A DNA stretch of 64,000 nucleotides, taken from assembly GCF_024169925.1 (NCBI RefSeq), contig NZ_JALJXF010000001.1, positions 626,001 through 690,000 of the forward strand. Reading direction: 5' to 3'. The notes beneath the pieces were generated by a model, which saw only the letters and a program-made list of their open reading frames with translations, was not told the DNA's origin and searched no databases. The translations under genes and the position numbers were made by a program. The DNA comes from Methylorubrum extorquens. GTDB lineage: Bacteria > Pseudomonadota > Alphaproteobacteria > Rhizobiales > Beijerinckiaceae. Shown in pieces: positions 62,899-64,000 of the stretch (positions are counted from its first letter, which is position 1; every line of letters begins with the position of its first letter).

Positions 62899-64000
62899 TC
62901 ACACGAAGCAAGAATCAACGAAGGCAGCGATACGATGCCCCGACTGGTTGCGCGTCCTGGCGCGGCGCAAAACCCCCGACGCCGCTTCGCGGACGCTTTC
63001 GGCTCGGGCCATGCCGTCCTCAGAGCGGAGCAGCCACTCGATCAAATTTTGCAGATGGCGGCCTGCTTCCTCAAAGAAGTGAACGCCCGGCTTGAAGACG
63101 GGATGAGGTAAGCACGGCTCGGACACGACGAGACTGCCACAATCCATCCCTGTCCTGACGATGCGATGCCACTCGAAAAAACCGTACTCGTCGCGATGAA
63201 TGTTCAGCGTGATCTTGGAGTGTCGGGCAACATGGCCGGCGAGCCGCGTCAGATCACGATCACGCCCAATGCCCTTGATCGGGCTCGTGAAGCGTCGGCA
63301 ATAAAGGAACGTCTCGTAGTCGGATAGAAACGCTGCGGCTTTTGTGAAAAATCTTTCGCGATGCATCGACATCGCGCCGAAGAATGAGACGTCGATCGGC
63401 CGCTCTGCTAGCGTTGCTGTCGCTCGCGAGAGTTGCTTAGCAGCTGGAGGCAAGACACGGAATAATGGATTGCCGATGTCCGGCGCACCTTCGGTGTCGA
63501 TAGCACCACACAAGTCGATATGTAATGTCGGGATGCCAGTATCTCGATAGAGTGCGGCAACTTGAGGCGAAATATCGATTACGCCGCGCGACATGAGGGA
63601 AAAAGGGATCGCCCTGTCGAACCAAACCGTCTGAGGTTGCTCAGTATTGAGTACTATAGACCTAGCAACAAAGTTCTCGTTGGCTAGCTCACGCCCTTTT
63701 CCAACAAAAAAGAACTCATGCGGAGCGACTATAATCGATCGTGCCGGTATCGCCGTCAAGTCGGCATTCTCGTTGTGAAGAGAAGCAGAATATCCTGCTT
63801 CCTGAAGATCATTCACAACGCACTCGGCAATTTCCTTGAGAAAAACGTTGCCTTCACTGTTGTAAAAAACACCGATGCATTCGTTCGATCTGGGTGTGGC
63901 ATTAATTTTTCTGCATGCGCCTTCACCATCGTCGTAATCCGAGGGCAAGTCGACAACATCCTGCCTTTTGGCCTCAGCTTCAACGGATGCCTGAGAGACC
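62899..64000 (-). CDS. CgeB-like glycosyltransferase (5' end beyond window)
   Basis: At least 366 codons are open to the right edge without a clear start, so the gene begins outside the window; an internal TTG at 63948 is not convincing. The C-terminal part reads HSKITLNIHRDEYGFFEWHR, IVRTGMDCGSLVVSEPCLPH and PGVHFFEEAGRHLQNLIEWL, the pattern of the CgeB/YkvP-type glycosyltransferase domain (R-x-x-E/D-x-x-x-x-G and the surrounding P-H). It opens the glycan cluster in this window and is coupled to the GT2 gene. Confidence 0.75.
   Translation of the reverse strand, partial: VSQASVEAEAKRQDVVDLPSDYDDGEGACRKINATPRSNECIGVFYNSEGNVFLKEIAECVVNDLQEAGYSASLHNENADLTAIPARSIIVAPHEFFFVGKGRELANENFVARSIVLNTEQPQTVWFDRAIPFSLMSRGVIDISPQVAALYRDTGIPTLHIDLCGAIDTEGAPDIGNPLFRVLPPAAKQLSRATATLAERPIDVSFFGAMSMHRERFFTKAAAFLSDYETFLYCRRFTSPIKGIGRDRDLTRLAGHVARHSKITLNIHRDEYGFFEWHRIVRTGMDCGSLVVSEPCLPHPVFKPGVHFFEEAGRHLQNLIEWLLRSEDGMARAESVREAASGVLRRARTRNQSGHRIAAFVDSCFV

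Overview
The window looks like chromosome from a methylotrophic alphaproteobacterium of the Methylobacterium/Methylorubrum type. The reasons are high GC and the ethylmalonyl-CoA pathway set: ethylmalonyl-CoA mutase and crotonyl-CoA carboxylase/reductase flanking a catalase, with a propionyl-CoA carboxylase beta subunit nearby. This assignment is inference from gene content and order; no search was run.

Region 1 (1-20290) is backbone: meaA (3' end cut by the window edge), katA, ccr, a methyltransferase, an FMN-binding protein, a TetR regulator and ilvC, tRNA-Val(CAC), a TerB-like membrane protein, pccB, an ATP12/HAD/PsiF-like group, an RluA-type pseudouridine synthase, an Hsp70-like protein, an M32 carboxypeptidase, RarA and tRNA-Ser(CGA). 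Several clear hairpin terminators separate these units.

Region 2 (20290-25940) begins at the tRNA-Ser gene with a tyrosine-type integrase that has lost its catalytic half. It continues as wreckage of four insertion sequences (IS3, IS5, a second IS3 and IS481) around a LysR gene. This is an eroded genomic-island edge.

Region 3 (25945-37293) is one long minus-strand operon: three subunits of a molybdenum hydroxylase, a complete branched-chain-type ABC importer, a CoxG-like protein and a methylmalonate-semialdehyde dehydrogenase. A TetR regulator is divergent, and the gap between holds a long imperfect inverted repeat. The layout suggests uptake, hydroxylation and aldehyde oxidation of one unidentified compound. 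It is my main candidate for an undescribed catabolic system.

Region 4 (37300-53860) is accessory: TetR/SDR/quinone-oxidoreductase with a double palindrome; an alpha/beta hydrolase broken by two single-base deletions; small exported proteins including a phospholipase A2-like one; an IS1182 element; a TetR-controlled EmrA/EmrB/outer-membrane-factor pump; a patatin-like lipoprotein whose stop codon holds an IS630 insertion; a TonB-C-domain protein; and a small membrane protein.

Region 5 (53860-64000) has an IS5/IS427-type element, an AT-rich block, a second LysR gene closely similar to the first and more IS5 debris. It ends in a minus-strand surface-glycan cluster: two related glycosyltransferases sharing an N-terminal domain, a Hint-domain protein between them, a GT2 enzyme and a CgeB-like glycosyltransferase running off the window. 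The Hint/glycosyltransferase pairing is the second candidate for an undescribed system. No CRISPR array or replication origin was seen.
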